64,000 nt of DNA, from positions 18,242-82,241 of the forward strand of contig JAFLCL010000006.1 of the NCBI GenBank assembly GCA_017303575.1. The letters run 5' to 3'. Both the position numbers and the translations under genes were made by a program. This DNA comes from Deltaproteobacteria bacterium (GTDB lineage Bacteria > Myxococcota_A > Polyangia > Polyangiales > Sandaracinaceae). The notes beneath the pieces are model-generated. The model did not search any database, had not been told where the DNA came from, and saw nothing but the letters and a program-made list of their open reading frames with translations. Positions 52,347-61,906 of the stretch are shown here, piece after piece. The stretch's first letter is position 1. Each line of letters starts with the position of its first letter.

Positions 52347-52658
52347 ATGCACGCATCCTCCTCTCCACGCGCGGCGCTCAGCACCGAAGAGCTTCGTCAG
52401 GCCCTCCTCTCGCTGCATGGCTGGCGACACGAGGACGAGTCGCTGGTGCGCGTCTTCACGCACCGCTCCTTTCGTGACGCGATCGCGTTCATCGTGCGGA
52501 TCTCGTACGAAGCCGAAGCGCTCGCGCACCACCCCGAGCTGTCGAACGTGTACGACCGCGTGGAGATCCGGCTGCGCACCCACGACGCGGGCAACCGAGT
52601 GACGGGCCTCGATGTGGCCCTCGCGACGGCGATCGACGCGGTCGTGCGCGCTTCCTGA
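52347..52658 (+). CDS. phhB: Pterin-4a-carbinolamine dehydratase
   Basis: 103 residues. It dehydrates 4a-hydroxytetrahydrobiopterin to recycle the pterin cofactor. The signature is clear: LLSLHGWRHEDESLVRVF, FRDAIAFIVRISYEAEAL and AHHPELSNVYDRVEIRLRTH (active-site HHP and Asp/Thr-His). Length is typical. No phenylalanine hydroxylase gene is nearby. It sits between the hydroxylase-family gene (divergent) and the large FG-GAP protein gene. Confidence 0.93.
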   Translation: MHASSSPRAALSTEELRQALLSLHGWRHEDESLVRVFTHRSFRDAIAFIVRISYEAEALAHHPELSNVYDRVEIRLRTHDAGNRVTGLDVALATAIDAVVRAS

Positions 52659-52686
52659 GCCGCTCGCTCGCTGCGATACTCGGGCG

Positions 52687-55188
52687 ATGACGTGGCGTCC
52701 CACTTCGTTCTTCGCCCTCACGCTCGCGTTCGTCGCGGCGTGCGACTGCGCGCCGGAGGTGGGCGCGACGTGCCGCAGCTCGACCGACTGCGAGCGCGGC
52801 GAGATCTGTCGCAACCAGAGCTGCGAGCCCGCGCCGCCGGGCACCGATGCCGCGCTCTACGACACGATCGGCCCCGGCCTCGACGCGCCCGGTCTCGACG
52901 CGCCGCTCTGCGCGACCACCTGCGGCGGCCGGTGCTGTCGCGCGACGGAGACTTGCTACAGCGACAGCTGCGTGCCGAGAGGCCCGTCGTGCGCGAGCAC
53001 CGACGACTGCCCCGGCGACACCTACTGCGCGACCGACGCGGAGGGCGGCGCGATGTGCGTGCCCTACGGCGTGCCGCCCGATCGCGTCTCCGATCCTTCG
53101 TGCACGCGCCTGATCGTCGCGGGCGCGTTCGCGCCCACCGTGCAGTGCGAGTTTCGTGAGGCGCCCGCGGGCGATGCGTTCCCGCTCAACCTCCACGTGC
53201 TCACAACGCCGATGGTCGTCGACTTCGCGATCGGTCGCGGCCCCGACGATCCGCGGCGGCCGTCGATCGTCGCCGTGTTCGACGATGGCTCGGACGGAAG
53301 CAGCGAGCTGCCGACGGGCGTGATCCGCATCCTCGATGGACGCACGTGTGCACAGCAGGCCGAGCTCGGATCGCTGCAGCTCGTCTCGCACAGCTCCCCG
53401 CCCGCGGTGGCGGATCTCGATGGCGATGGTCGCTCGGAGATCGTCGCGTACAAGGCGGGCGGCGGGCTCGTCGCGTTCCACTACGACACGGCCACCAGCG
53501 CGTGGGCCGTTCTGTGGCGCTCACGCACGGCGAGCGGTGATCCGTTCGATCCCATCGGCGCGGGCTGGGCAGGGCCCACGATCCTCGACATGAACGACGA
53601 CGGCACGCCCGAGATCCTGCGCGGCACGATGGTCTTCGCTGCGGACGGCACCTACCTCGGCGGCATGTCCGCGGCGCCCGAGTACTCGGCAGGACAGTTC
53701 GCCGTCGTCCTCGACGTCGACGACGATGGTCGCCTCGAGCACGTGAACGGCGATGCCCTGCGCGAGTGGGATCCGGCGACGAGCAGCTGGGCCCTCGATC
53801 CGATCTCGACCACCACGCAGACGCCCGGGTTCACTGCGGTCGCAGACTTCGGTGACTTCCCCGGCGGCGGCGCATGGCCCCCGAGCACGCCCGAGATCGT
53901 CGTCATCACGAGCGGTCAGGCGCGCGTGCAGACGCTCGACGGAACCATCGTGTTCGGCCCCGTGTCCTTGCCCGGTGGCGGCACCGGTGGTCCTCCGACG
54001 ATCGGTGACTTCGACGGCGATGGACGTCGCGAGCTCGCGAGCGCAGGCGGCTCTGCGTACACGGTGTTCGATCTCGACTGCCTGCCCTCGGGCGCCACGG
54101 GCACGTGCGCGAGCGCTCGCACCGATGGCGTGTTGTGGACCCAGCCCTCACAGGATCAGTCGAGCAACGTGACCGGCTCGAGCATCTTCGACTTCGAAGG
54201 CGATGGTGCCGCGGAGGCCGTCTACGGCGACGAGTGCTTCATCCGCGTGTACTCGGGCGCGAGCGGCGACGTGCTCTTCAGCCAGTCGCGGAGCTCCTGC
54301 ACTTGGTACGAGAACCCCGTCATCGCGGACCTCGACGGCGACTTCAATGCCGAGATCGTGATCGGCGACAATTACAACTGCGGCTCCGCGGAGAGCGGTC
54401 GCGCGTGCTCGGGCCTCGGGCCGCGCAACACCGATCCGATCTTCGCGGGACTGCGCTGCGGTGGTCCCGAAGACTGTCTCTCGGGCGTGTGCGACGCGGG
54501 CTTCTGTCGCTGCACGGTGGACACCGAGTGCTGCGCGGGCGCGGGGTGCGATCGCGCTGCCTTCGTGTGCGAGACACCTCCGGCGGGCACACCGGGCGCA
54601 GGCAACACCTGCCGCGCGTCGCGGCCGATCGGCACGCTCGGCATCCGCGTGTACCGCGACGCCGCCGATCGCTGGGTGAACTCGCGACGCATCTGGAACC
54701 AGCACGCGTACTACGTCACCAACACGAGCGAAGAGGGCACCGTGCCCCGCACGAGCCTCGCGATGTCGAACTGGCTCGATCCCGCGCTCAACAACTTCCG
54801 ACAGAACGTGCAGGGCGATCTCGTGCCGGGCGCCTCACCCGATCTCACGACGGGCGGCAGCCCGCTCTCCTGCTCGGACACGACCGCCGTGCTCCAAGCG
54901 CGTGTGTGCAACCGGGGCACCGAGCCCGTGGGCTCGGGCGTGACGGTGGGTTTCTTCGTGGGCGATCCCGCGGCGGGTGGCACCGAGATCTGCACCGGCT
55001 CGAGCGTCGGCGATCTCGCGGTGGGCGCATGCGAGATGGTCACCTGCGACTGGCCCGACGCGCCGCGTGAGCCGGGCATGGCCCTCGACGTCTACGTCGT
55101 CGCGGATGCGGAGGGCGTCGCGGGCGAGTGCCGCGAGGGCAACAACGTCACGATCTTCGAGGACGTGTGGTGCGGCGCGCTCTTTTGA
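52687..55188 (+). CDS. Large secreted FG-GAP/VCBS-repeat protein
   Basis: 833 residues from ATG 52687; signal ending FVAACDC suggests a lipoprotein. N-terminal Cys-rich modules: CRSSTDCERGEICRNQSCEP and a second at about 75-140. Five or more integrin-like calcium loops follow: DLDGDGRSE, DMNDDGTPE, DVDDDGRLE, DFDGDGRRE and DLDGDFNAE. A second Cys cluster near residue 620 and a CARDB-like domain near 720-833 (ALQARVCNRGTEPVGSGV) complete it. Probably a surface-exposed, calcium-bound adhesion or binding protein. Partner unknown. Confidence 0.85.
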   Translation: MTWRPTSFFALTLAFVAACDCAPEVGATCRSSTDCERGEICRNQSCEPAPPGTDAALYDTIGPGLDAPGLDAPLCATTCGGRCCRATETCYSDSCVPRGPSCASTDDCPGDTYCATDAEGGAMCVPYGVPPDRVSDPSCTRLIVAGAFAPTVQCEFREAPAGDAFPLNLHVLTTPMVVDFAIGRGPDDPRRPSIVAVFDDGSDGSSELPTGVIRILDGRTCAQQAELGSLQLVSHSSPPAVADLDGDGRSEIVAYKAGGGLVAFHYDTATSAWAVLWRSRTASGDPFDPIGAGWAGPTILDMNDDGTPEILRGTMVFAADGTYLGGMSAAPEYSAGQFAVVLDVDDDGRLEHVNGDALREWDPATSSWALDPISTTTQTPGFTAVADFGDFPGGGAWPPSTPEIVVITSGQARVQTLDGTIVFGPVSLPGGGTGGPPTIGDFDGDGRRELASAGGSAYTVFDLDCLPSGATGTCASARTDGVLWTQPSQDQSSNVTGSSIFDFEGDGAAEAVYGDECFIRVYSGASGDVLFSQSRSSCTWYENPVIADLDGDFNAEIVIGDNYNCGSAESGRACSGLGPRNTDPIFAGLRCGGPEDCLSGVCDAGFCRCTVDTECCAGAGCDRAAFVCETPPAGTPGAGNTCRASRPIGTLGIRVYRDAADRWVNSRRIWNQHAYYVTNTSEEGTVPRTSLAMSNWLDPALNNFRQNVQGDLVPGASPDLTTGGSPLSCSDTTAVLQARVCNRGTEPVGSGVTVGFFVGDPAAGGTEICTGSSVGDLAVGACEMVTCDWPDAPREPGMALDVYVVADAEGVAGECREGNNVTIFEDVWCGALF

Positions 55189-55213
55189 TCCGCGCCGAGC
55201 CGGGAGCGTCGAC

Positions 55214-55981
55214 GTGAGCGTGCACCGGCCCGAGGACCCCAAGGGATTCGAAGGCTTCGAGGGGTTCGAGGACATCTTCGCGGATCTGTTCGCGAAAGGT
55301 GCTCCCCGCCGTGGCGCCGATCTCAAGGTCGAGCTGCGCCTCACGTTGTTCGAGGCGATGCATGGCTGCACGAAGGTCGTCGACGTGCAGCGCTCGGACG
55401 GTGTGGGGCACGTGAAGGTCGCGATCCCACCCGGCATCCGGACGGGGCAGAGCTTGCGGCTCGAGGGTCAGGGCGATCGACGTCGCGCCGATGCCGCGAC
55501 GGGCGGGCACACGGAGCTCCCGCCCGGTCATCTGTTCCTCGTCATCGAGCTCGATCTCCCCAAGGGCCTCTCGATCGAAGGGAACGATCTCGTCGCGCGC
55601 GTACGGCTCGATCCCGCGAAGGCCGCGCGCGGAGGGACGATCGTGGTGCCGTGGATCGACGGAACTGCGCGCGTCGTCGTCCCACCACGCACGCAGCACG
55701 AGGCGCGTCTCGTGAAGCGCGGCTGGGGCCTGTCTCCGCTGAACACACCCTTCTCGCCACCGCCCGAGGAAGACACGCCGTACCGCAGCGCCGACGCGGG
55801 CGAGCGCGGTGATCTCGTGGTGATCGTCTCGCACGGCGACGACCCGGACACGATGCTCGAGGCCGAGCTCGCGGCGATGCCCGCGCGACGCACGCGCTTC
55901 GGCGAGAACGAGGTGCGCGCTGCCTCGATCGGTCTCGCGATCGTCGCCGCTGTGATCGGCTACATGCTGCTCAGTCGTTGA
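55214..55981 (+). CDS. DnaJ C-terminal-domain protein with C-terminal membrane helix
   Basis: 255 residues from GTG 55214. No J domain. The start is acidic and Gly/Phe-rich (KGFEGFEGFEDIFADLFAKG), then the DnaJ substrate-binding domain: GADLKVELRLTLFEAMHGCT, VKVAIPPGIRTGQSLRLEGQG and DLFLVIELDLPKGLSIEGNDL. The last 20 residues are hydrophobic (ASIGLAIVAAVIGYMLLSR), so the protein is tail-anchored. It may present clients at the membrane without DnaK stimulation. It overlaps truD 3' to 3' by 11 nt. Confidence 0.8.
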   Translation: MSVHRPEDPKGFEGFEGFEDIFADLFAKGAPRRGADLKVELRLTLFEAMHGCTKVVDVQRSDGVGHVKVAIPPGIRTGQSLRLEGQGDRRRADAATGGHTELPPGHLFLVIELDLPKGLSIEGNDLVARVRLDPAKAARGGTIVVPWIDGTARVVVPPRTQHEARLVKRGWGLSPLNTPFSPPPEEDTPYRSADAGERGDLVVIVSHGDDPDTMLEAELAAMPARRTRFGENEVRAASIGLAIVAAVIGYMLLSR

Positions 55982-57077
55982 CGGGGCCCTCGAGGGGCTC
56001 GCCCTCGATCGGCTGCGGCGCCGGAGCGCGCGGGGCACGTCGTTCGATCGCGCCACCGCGCGTGAGCTCGCGGAGGATCTCCGTCGCGTACGCGCCCGAC
56101 GGAAGCACGAACGAGACGCGCACCGCGCCGTCGTCTTCGACGAGCACCGACGCCTCGCGCACCAGCACGCGGTAGCCGCGTCGAGTGCCTTCACCCGCAC
56201 GACGAAACCGATCGAGGTGCTCGCGCGTGAGGCCCGCGGCCGCAAGCGCCTCCTCTTCGCGTCGCGCTGCCTCGCGTGCGGGCCAGCGCATCTCGGCGCC
56301 CATCATCGGACCGGTCGCGCTCACCTCGAGACGATCCGCGCGCGCCTGCACCTCTGCGACGTCGTCGGCGACGAAGAGCCCACCGCTGTCTTCTTTTCTC
56401 ACGAGGTCCCCGTCGACGATGCGACCGAGCTCGCCTGCCTCCACACGCGCCGAGAGCAGCGCGTTGAAGATCTCGGACTGGAGCGCCGAGACGAGCAGCT
56501 TCCGCTCGAACGGCTTGTCGGGCGCGCGGCCACCCTCGACGATCCACCGGCGCGCGCGCGCCGCGTTGTCACCGTCGCGGCCGAAGCGCTGCGTGCCGAA
56601 GTAGGCGGGCGCGCCGTGCGCGACGAGCCACGCGAGCGTGCGCTCCAGATCGGGCACACGCGCACGGTCGACCTCGCGCAGACGAAGGACGAAGCGGTTG
56701 CCGTCGAGGTGACCGGTGCGGAGCTTGTTCGCATGGCGCGACGCCTCGAGCACCTTCAGGCCCGGCACGTCGATCGCGCGCGCCTCGTCCGGCGTGCGTC
56801 GGCTGAGGAAGCTCGCCCACTGCGTCGTCACCGCATGGCGGTCCTTCATGCCCGCATACCCGGACTCCCGCGGGGAGGCCCCGAGCGCATCCGCGATCGC
56901 CCGCACAGCACGATCGGTGTCCAAGCCACGCTTCTCGAACTGCACGTAGAGGTGCTCGCCCTGCCCTGTCGGTAGATAGGCGGGGATCTCGTGGACCTCG
57001 AAGTCGGCCTCGGTTTCCTTGAAAACACAGGCGATCGGAGCGGTCTCGGGCGCGGCGAACGGCAGCGAGGGCGGCAT
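55971..57077 (-). CDS. truD: tRNA pseudouridine(13) synthase TruD
   Basis: 368 residues from ATG 57077. It converts uridine 13 in the D loop of tRNA-Glu and others to pseudouridine. TruD landmarks: FEVHEIPAYLPTGQGEHLYV, SGYAGMKDRHAVTTQW with the catalytic Asp in KDRHA, GNRFVLRLR, YFGTQRFGRDGDNAARA and FVLPSGAYATEILRELT. Length is close to normal. Divergent from the serine hydrolase. Confidence 0.95.
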   Translation of the reverse strand: MPPSLPFAAPETAPIACVFKETEADFEVHEIPAYLPTGQGEHLYVQFEKRGLDTDRAVRAIADALGASPRESGYAGMKDRHAVTTQWASFLSRRTPDEARAIDVPGLKVLEASRHANKLRTGHLDGNRFVLRLREVDRARVPDLERTLAWLVAHGAPAYFGTQRFGRDGDNAARARRWIVEGGRAPDKPFERKLLVSALQSEIFNALLSARVEAGELGRIVDGDLVRKEDSGGLFVADDVAEVQARADRLEVSATGPMMGAEMRWPAREAARREEEALAAAGLTREHLDRFRRAGEGTRRGYRVLVREASVLVEDDGAVRVSFVLPSGAYATEILRELTRGGAIERRAPRAPAPQPIEGEPLEGPVND

Positions 57078-57230
57078 GGGCGGCGACCTTGACACGGTCG
57101 TGCGCGAGCGGCTCTCCGAGGCGCGTTGGGGAAACGCTCCCCGCGCGCACGCAACCATGGACGCGGGCCGACGCGGTCCCGTACCCTGGTCGTTCCTTCA
57201 ACGGCCGTTGCGGCACGGAGGCAGAGGCGG

Positions 57231-58388
57231 GTGGTCAGTTCGCGTCGAGAGCGCGTTCACACCGAAGCGGTTCGATTGCTCACCGCAGGTGTCACCGGGC
57301 ATGTGTTCCCCGGCGCGACGTCGTTCGTCTCGTACCGTCTCCCCGACGGCACGATCGAGAACGTGACGGCGTGCGCGGGACTCCAGGTCGCGCCCGCGAT
57401 CGCCGCGAGCGCCTCGGACAAGAACCGCTTGGTGGTGGACGACACGGTCTACGACCTCGCGTCGCTGACCAAGCCACTGTTCGCGACGGTCTGCCTTCGC
57501 CTGGTGGAGCGCGGCGCGCTCTCGCTCGAACTGCGCGCCGAGCAGCTCGTGCCCGACGTGCGTGGCACGCCCGGGGGCGCGGCGACGCTCGAGCAGCTCC
57601 TGTGTCATCGGAGCGGCATCGCAGCCTGGGGCGGCCTCTACCTCGACGTCCCGCACGAGCTCGGCTCGACTGCCGCCCGCCGCTGGATCTTCACCGAGGC
57701 CGCGAGACGCGCCGAGGAAGGCAAGAAGAAGGGCGGCCCGGTCTACAGCGACCTCGGCTACATCGTCGCCGCGGAGATCGTCACGCGCTCCACGAGCCGC
57801 GACCTCGCGACCCATCTGACGAAGGAGATCGTGGAGCCGCTCGCGCTCGAGCCTCTCGATCTCGCCTACGCCTCCGCGCTCGCTCCAGACAAGCACCGCG
57901 AGCTGATGAAGCGCGTCGCGCCGACGGAGCGCGACGAGTGGCGCGGTCGCCTCGTGCGCGGCGAGGTGCACGACGAGAACTGCGCGGCGCTCGGCGGCGT
58001 GAGCGGCCACGCAGGGGTCTTCGGCACCGCGAAGGGCATGGGCGTCTTCGGCCGCGCGATCCTCGACGCGCTCCACGGCCGCGTGAAGACCGGCGCCCCG
58101 CTCCTCTCACAGGCCACGCTCGAGAGCGCCCTCGCCTCGCGCGACGGCGGCACACACCGTCTGGGCTGGGATGGAAAGAGCGCGGCCGACAGCTCGGCGG
58201 GACGACGCATGAGCGCGAGCACGTTCGGTCACCTGGGCTTCACGGGCACCTCGATCTGGTGCGATCCGGTGGCCGACGTGGTGGTCGTCCTGCTCTCGAA
58301 CCGGGTCTGTCCGAGCCGCGCGAACGAGAAGATCAAGGGCTTCCGCCCCGCGTTCCACGACGCGATCATGGCGGTCGTCGCGGGCTGA
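57231..58388 (+). CDS. Serine beta-lactamase-family (class C-like) protein
   Basis: 385 residues from GTG 57231. Serine-hydrolase motifs: YDLASLTKPLFATV (SxxK near residue 82), VYSDLGYIVAAEIV (YxN-like as YSD near 170), and HLGFTGTSIWCDP (H/KTG-like as HLGFTG). No convincing signal peptide, so cytoplasmic location is likely. The family includes DD-peptidases, esterases and beta-lactamases; a housekeeping esterase or peptidase is as likely as resistance. It converges on the lectin gene. Confidence 0.85.
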   Translation: MVSSRRERVHTEAVRLLTAGVTGHVFPGATSFVSYRLPDGTIENVTACAGLQVAPAIAASASDKNRLVVDDTVYDLASLTKPLFATVCLRLVERGALSLELRAEQLVPDVRGTPGGAATLEQLLCHRSGIAAWGGLYLDVPHELGSTAARRWIFTEAARRAEEGKKKGGPVYSDLGYIVAAEIVTRSTSRDLATHLTKEIVEPLALEPLDLAYASALAPDKHRELMKRVAPTERDEWRGRLVRGEVHDENCAALGGVSGHAGVFGTAKGMGVFGRAILDALHGRVKTGAPLLSQATLESALASRDGGTHRLGWDGKSAADSSAGRRMSASTFGHLGFTGTSIWCDPVADVVVVLLSNRVCPSRANEKIKGFRPAFHDAIMAVVAG

Positions 58389-58400
58389 CGCGCCTCGTGG

Positions 58401-58922
58401 TCAGAGCGCGTTGCGTGAGCTCCACTGCTGCCCCGTGCGGCCCTCGCAGGGCTCTAGGCGCGTGAGGCGATCCCACGCGCCGCCGTTCACGACGTCGAGG
58501 CACATGCCCTCGCCGCGGAACTCGGTCGTCAGGCGCAGCGTTCCATCGCCACCCGGCGCGATGCGCCAGTGCTGACCCGTACGGTTCTCGCAGGGCTGAA
58601 GGCGCGTGAGCGTGTCGTACTCACCGCCGTTCACGACATCGAGGCACATCGCTGGGCCGCGCCACTCCGTCGTGAATTCCATCCAGCCGCTCGCGGCAGG
58701 ACGCGCGAACCAGTGCTGTCCGCTGAAGTTGCCGCACTGCTGGAGGATCGTGAATCCGTCGAACGCACCGCCGTTCACGACGTCGAGGCACATGTCCGGA
58801 CCGCGGAACGCGGTGGTCCACACCATCGGCGCGGCGTTCTGGGCCGAAGCCTCGAGCGAGAGCGCGACGGTAGCCCCCGAGAGGGTCAGAGCGGTGGAGA
58901 CGACGAGCAAGTGCGGCTTCAT
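58401..58922 (-). CDS. Secreted ricin-B-type lectin
   Basis: 173 residues from ATG 58922; signal ending EASAQNAAP. Three repeats of about 45 residues: MCLDVVNGGAFDGFTILQQC, MCLDVVNGGEYDTLTRLQPC, and MCLDVVNGGAWDRLTRLEPC, each ending with a GQHW/GQQW element. This is a complete beta-trefoil ricin domain, likely to bind sugars outside the cell. No catalytic domain is attached. Confidence 0.93.
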   Translation of the reverse strand: MKPHLLVVSTALTLSGATVALSLEASAQNAAPMVWTTAFRGPDMCLDVVNGGAFDGFTILQQCGNFSGQHWFARPAASGWMEFTTEWRGPAMCLDVVNGGEYDTLTRLQPCENRTGQHWRIAPGGDGTLRLTTEFRGEGMCLDVVNGGAWDRLTRLEPCEGRTGQQWSSRNAL

Positions 58923-59077
58923 GAGGCGCGAAGGTGCGTTGGAGCGCGCGCCGAGGCAAATCGACACACGTCGCTCCTCGCCGGCTCGCGCCTTCTCCCG
59001 TGATTCCAGTTGATCGACGCGGTTCCGGCGCGCGGTCTCGAGGAACGATCGTTGCCATCCTCTGCCGTCTCATCCGC

Positions 59078-59085
59078 AGAGGAGG
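59078..59085 (+). promoter_or_regulatory. Ribosome-binding site AGAGGAGG
   Basis: Strong Shine-Dalgarno match 4 nt before ATG 59090. It sets the start of the host-attachment-family gene. Confidence 0.75.
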
Positions 59086-59089
59086 CCTC

Positions 59090-59536
59090 ATGACGACCAG
59101 CTGGATCGTGGTTGCACACCGCGCAGGCGCGCGAATCTTCGAGCACGGGGGGCCCGGGCAGCCGCTCGCCCGCAAGGACGTGCTCGATCATCCGCGCGGG
59201 CGCGCGCAGGACCGTGAGATCGACGCCGACCGTCCGGGCCGCACACGGGCCCCCGGTGCGTCACAGCGCCACGCGATGGAGCCGCGCGAGACGCCGCACG
59301 AGCACGACGCGCACGCGTTCGCCAAGGAGATCGCCAAGCGCCTCACGCACGCGCGTGGGCAGGGCGAGCTCGATCGGCTGGTGCTCGTCGCGGAGCCGCA
59401 CTTCCTCGGCTACCTCGACGCCGAGCTCGACGCCCCGACGCAGCGCCTCGTCACCCACCGCGTGCACAAGGATCTCGCGCACGTCTCGGACGCCGACATC
59501 GATCAGCACCTCGGAGGCGCGCTCCCCACGGCGTGA
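59090..59536 (+). CDS. Host-attachment (PF10116-type) family protein
   Basis: 148 residues. Matches the small 'protein required for attachment to host cells' family: SWIVVAHRAGARIFEHGG, LVLVAEPHFLGYLDAELD and VTHRVHKDLAHVSDADIDQHL. The fold resembles the middle domain of eRF1/VLRF1-type proteins. The family name comes from a plant-associated bacterium, so the role here is unknown; a ribosome or stress link is possible. No signal peptide. Confidence 0.85.
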   Translation: MTTSWIVVAHRAGARIFEHGGPGQPLARKDVLDHPRGRAQDREIDADRPGRTRAPGASQRHAMEPRETPHEHDAHAFAKEIAKRLTHARGQGELDRLVLVAEPHFLGYLDAELDAPTQRLVTHRVHKDLAHVSDADIDQHLGGALPTA

Positions 59537-59556
59537 GCGCGCGACGCCACGCGGGA

Positions 59557-60960
59557 TCAGGGCGATTCGTCGACGACCGGCTCGTCGGCTGGTCCCGCGT
59601 CGTCGGCGGCTGGCGCGTCGATCGCTGCGTCGTCGCTCGGTCCTGCGTCGTCCTCGATCACGATGCCCGCATCCCCGGTGAACGGCGGATCGGCGCGCAG
59701 GGCGTGCACGAGGTGATCATCCGAACCGACGATCATCACGCCGTCTGCCGCCAGGACCGGGTCCGCGTCGACGTTGCCGCCGCTCTGGTAGATCCAGCGC
59801 ATGTCGCCGTGGCGATCGATGGCGTAGACGTAGTCGTCGTCGGTGCCGAAGTAGATGTTGCCGTCGCGATCGACGACCGGGCTCGATCCCACACCGAGCT
59901 CGTTGGCCTGCGAGCGCGTGACCGAGAAGTACCACTGCTCCTCACCGGTCTGCGCATCGAGCGACACGAGGCGCGCGTGCGGACCGAACACCGGCACGAG
60001 CACGTTGCCGTCCAGCCCGAGCGACACCGGCGTGCGCACGTAGCCGCCCACGTCAGCCTGCCAGCGGAGCTCGCCGTTGCGATCGAGCGCGTACACGCGG
60101 TGGTCGTCGGACGCGCAGTAGATCGTGCCGTCGTCGCCCACCACGGGGCCCGAGTCGATGTCGTTGCGCGCGGTGAACGACCAACGCAGCTGCCCGTCGG
60201 GCGTGATCGCGTAGAGGTGATCGTCCTGCGAGCCGACGTACACGGTGCCGTCGTCGTCGAGCGACGGAGAGCTGAAGATCTTGTCGTTCGCGCGAAAACG
60301 GAAGCGCACCGTGCCATCGGGCGCGACCGCCCACAGCTCCGCGCCCGCGCCGAAGTACGCCGTGCCGTCGTCGGCGACCACGATGCCCGTGTCGACGTCA
60401 CCGTCGGTGCGGAGGTGCACGCGCACGTCGCCGTCGTCGGCGTCGAGCACGAAGAAGTAGTTCGAGTCCGAGCCCACGTAGAGCAGCTCGGTGCCGTCGT
60501 CCGCGGTGAACAGCGCGGGGCTCGAGTACACGTCACCGCCGAGGTCACGACGCCAGCGCGCCGATCCTCCGCTCGGGCTGAGCGCGTAGACGTGCCGGTC
60601 GCGCGAGCCCACGAAGACCGTCCCGTCGCGTCCGATCACCGCTTGTCCGACCACGTGGTGACCGGTCTCGAAGGTCCAGTAGCGCTCGGCGCGCGCGGGC
60701 CCGAGGAAGCGCGAGCGACCCGTGTGGCGCGTGTCGTTCCTGTGCATGCGCGGCAGCTCGGCCGTGCGATCGCGCTGGGTCAGCGTCGGCTCGCGACGCG
60801 GCAGATCTGCGTTGCCGTCGCTCGCGAGCCGCACGGTCGCGTCGTCACCGTCGCGCGCGGTGCGGTCGGGGCCATCGCCCTCTTGCGCGAAGTAGACGAC
60901 GCCGACCGCCGCCACCGCAGCGGTCCACATGCCTCCATAGATCAGCCATTCCTTGCGCAT
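59557..60960 (-). CDS. Membrane-anchored PQQ-like beta-propeller protein
   Basis: 467 residues with one N-terminal helix (about residues 7-25). Seven or more repeats of the form DGTVYVGSQDDHLYAITPDG, RWSFTARNDIDSGPVVGDDG and NIYFGTDDDYVYAIDRHGD make a PQQ-like eight-bladed propeller such as BamB. No PQQ or metal ligand set, so binding or scaffold function is likely. The C-terminal 40 residues are Asp/Ala-rich and disordered. It lies 36 nt after radC on the same strand. Confidence 0.85.
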   Translation of the reverse strand: MRKEWLIYGGMWTAAVAAVGVVYFAQEGDGPDRTARDGDDATVRLASDGNADLPRREPTLTQRDRTAELPRMHRNDTRHTGRSRFLGPARAERYWTFETGHHVVGQAVIGRDGTVFVGSRDRHVYALSPSGGSARWRRDLGGDVYSSPALFTADDGTELLYVGSDSNYFFVLDADDGDVRVHLRTDGDVDTGIVVADDGTAYFGAGAELWAVAPDGTVRFRFRANDKIFSSPSLDDDGTVYVGSQDDHLYAITPDGQLRWSFTARNDIDSGPVVGDDGTIYCASDDHRVYALDRNGELRWQADVGGYVRTPVSLGLDGNVLVPVFGPHARLVSLDAQTGEEQWYFSVTRSQANELGVGSSPVVDRDGNIYFGTDDDYVYAIDRHGDMRWIYQSGGNVDADPVLAADGVMIVGSDDHLVHALRADPPFTGDAGIVIEDDAGPSDDAAIDAPAADDAGPADEPVVDESP

Positions 60961-60996
60961 CTCGCGGGGCGTGCCGTATCGCGGCAGCTTCGCGGG

Positions 60997-61758
60997 TCAA
61001 GTCCGGACCGTGCTGCTCACGGCGCGCGTCGATCGCGGCATGAGCCCGCTCTCGCGCAGCGACCGATAGCCCTCGCGCGCGACGATCACGTGATCGACGA
61101 CGCTCACACCGAGCAGATCCGCGGCGGCCACGAGCCGTCTCGTGAGCTCGAGATCGTCGACGCTGGGCTCCGCCTCTCCGCTCGGATGGTTGTGCGCGAA
61201 GATCACCGCAGGCGCGGCCTCGCGCAGGAGCTGCCTGTACACGTCCGCGACCGACACGACGCACGACGTCATCGTGCCCTTGCTGATCCACAGCTCGCGC
61301 ACGACGCGATGCCGCGAGTCGATCGCGAGGGCGAGGAAGTGCTCGACCTCGAGGTGCGCGAGGCGGGGCCGCAACAAGAGATCGACGTCGTCGGCAGACC
61401 GCAGCGCCGTCGGCGGAGGCGACACACGCGAGGCGCGGCGGCCGAGCTCGATCGCGGCCGCGATGCGCGCGGCCTTGGACTCGCCGATGCCTCGCACCCG
61501 CGCGAGCGAGGGCGCGCCCTGCTGTGCGAGACCTGCGAGACCCTCGTGCTCGCGCAGGAGACGGCTCGCGAGCCGAGACACAGGCTCGTCCGCGCACCCG
61601 GTGCCGAGGAGCACGGCGAGCAGCTCGTCGTCCTCGAGGTGCTGCGCACCGCCGCGCACCAGGCGCTCGCGCGGCCCCTCGAAGCGCGGTGAGACGGGCT
61701 CGACCGTGGGGTCGAGCAACGACGGATAGGGCGGTGAGTCGAGCAACGAGTCGGTCAT
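60997..61758 (-). CDS. radC: RadC-family JAB/MPN protein
   Basis: 253 residues from ATG 61758. N-terminal helix-hairpin-helix region (LARVRGIGESKAARIAAAI), then the JAB1/MPN domain with HNHPSGEAEPSVDD and LGVSVVDHVIVAREGYRSLRE. Family historically called DNA-repair protein RadC; the real biochemical role is still open. Longer upstream sequence in frame is ignored. Divergent from the metalloprotease. Confidence 0.95.
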   Translation of the reverse strand: MTDSLLDSPPYPSLLDPTVEPVSPRFEGPRERLVRGGAQHLEDDELLAVLLGTGCADEPVSRLASRLLREHEGLAGLAQQGAPSLARVRGIGESKAARIAAAIELGRRASRVSPPPTALRSADDVDLLLRPRLAHLEVEHFLALAIDSRHRVVRELWISKGTMTSCVVSVADVYRQLLREAAPAVIFAHNHPSGEAEPSVDDLELTRRLVAAADLLGVSVVDHVIVAREGYRSLRESGLMPRSTRAVSSTVRT

Positions 61759-61906
61759 GCGCGGAGGACGAGCAAGGGTCGCACCGGCTCGCGTGCGAAC
61801 GATCACAAGGAAATTCGCGCGAGATCTGGCGGGGTGGCGGCGGCCTGGCGGACGACTCCGCCGATCACCGCCGATCTCGCGACGACGCTCGCATAGAGTT
61901 CGGCGC

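Noticed and set aside
57089..58465. Alternative frame over the beta-lactamase-family gene
   Set aside because: Arg-rich shadow without motifs; the SxxK frame is coherent.
59557..61692. 719-residue plus-strand frame opposite the PQQ-like propeller and radC
   Set aside because: Shadow frame; both minus-strand genes have clear family motifs.
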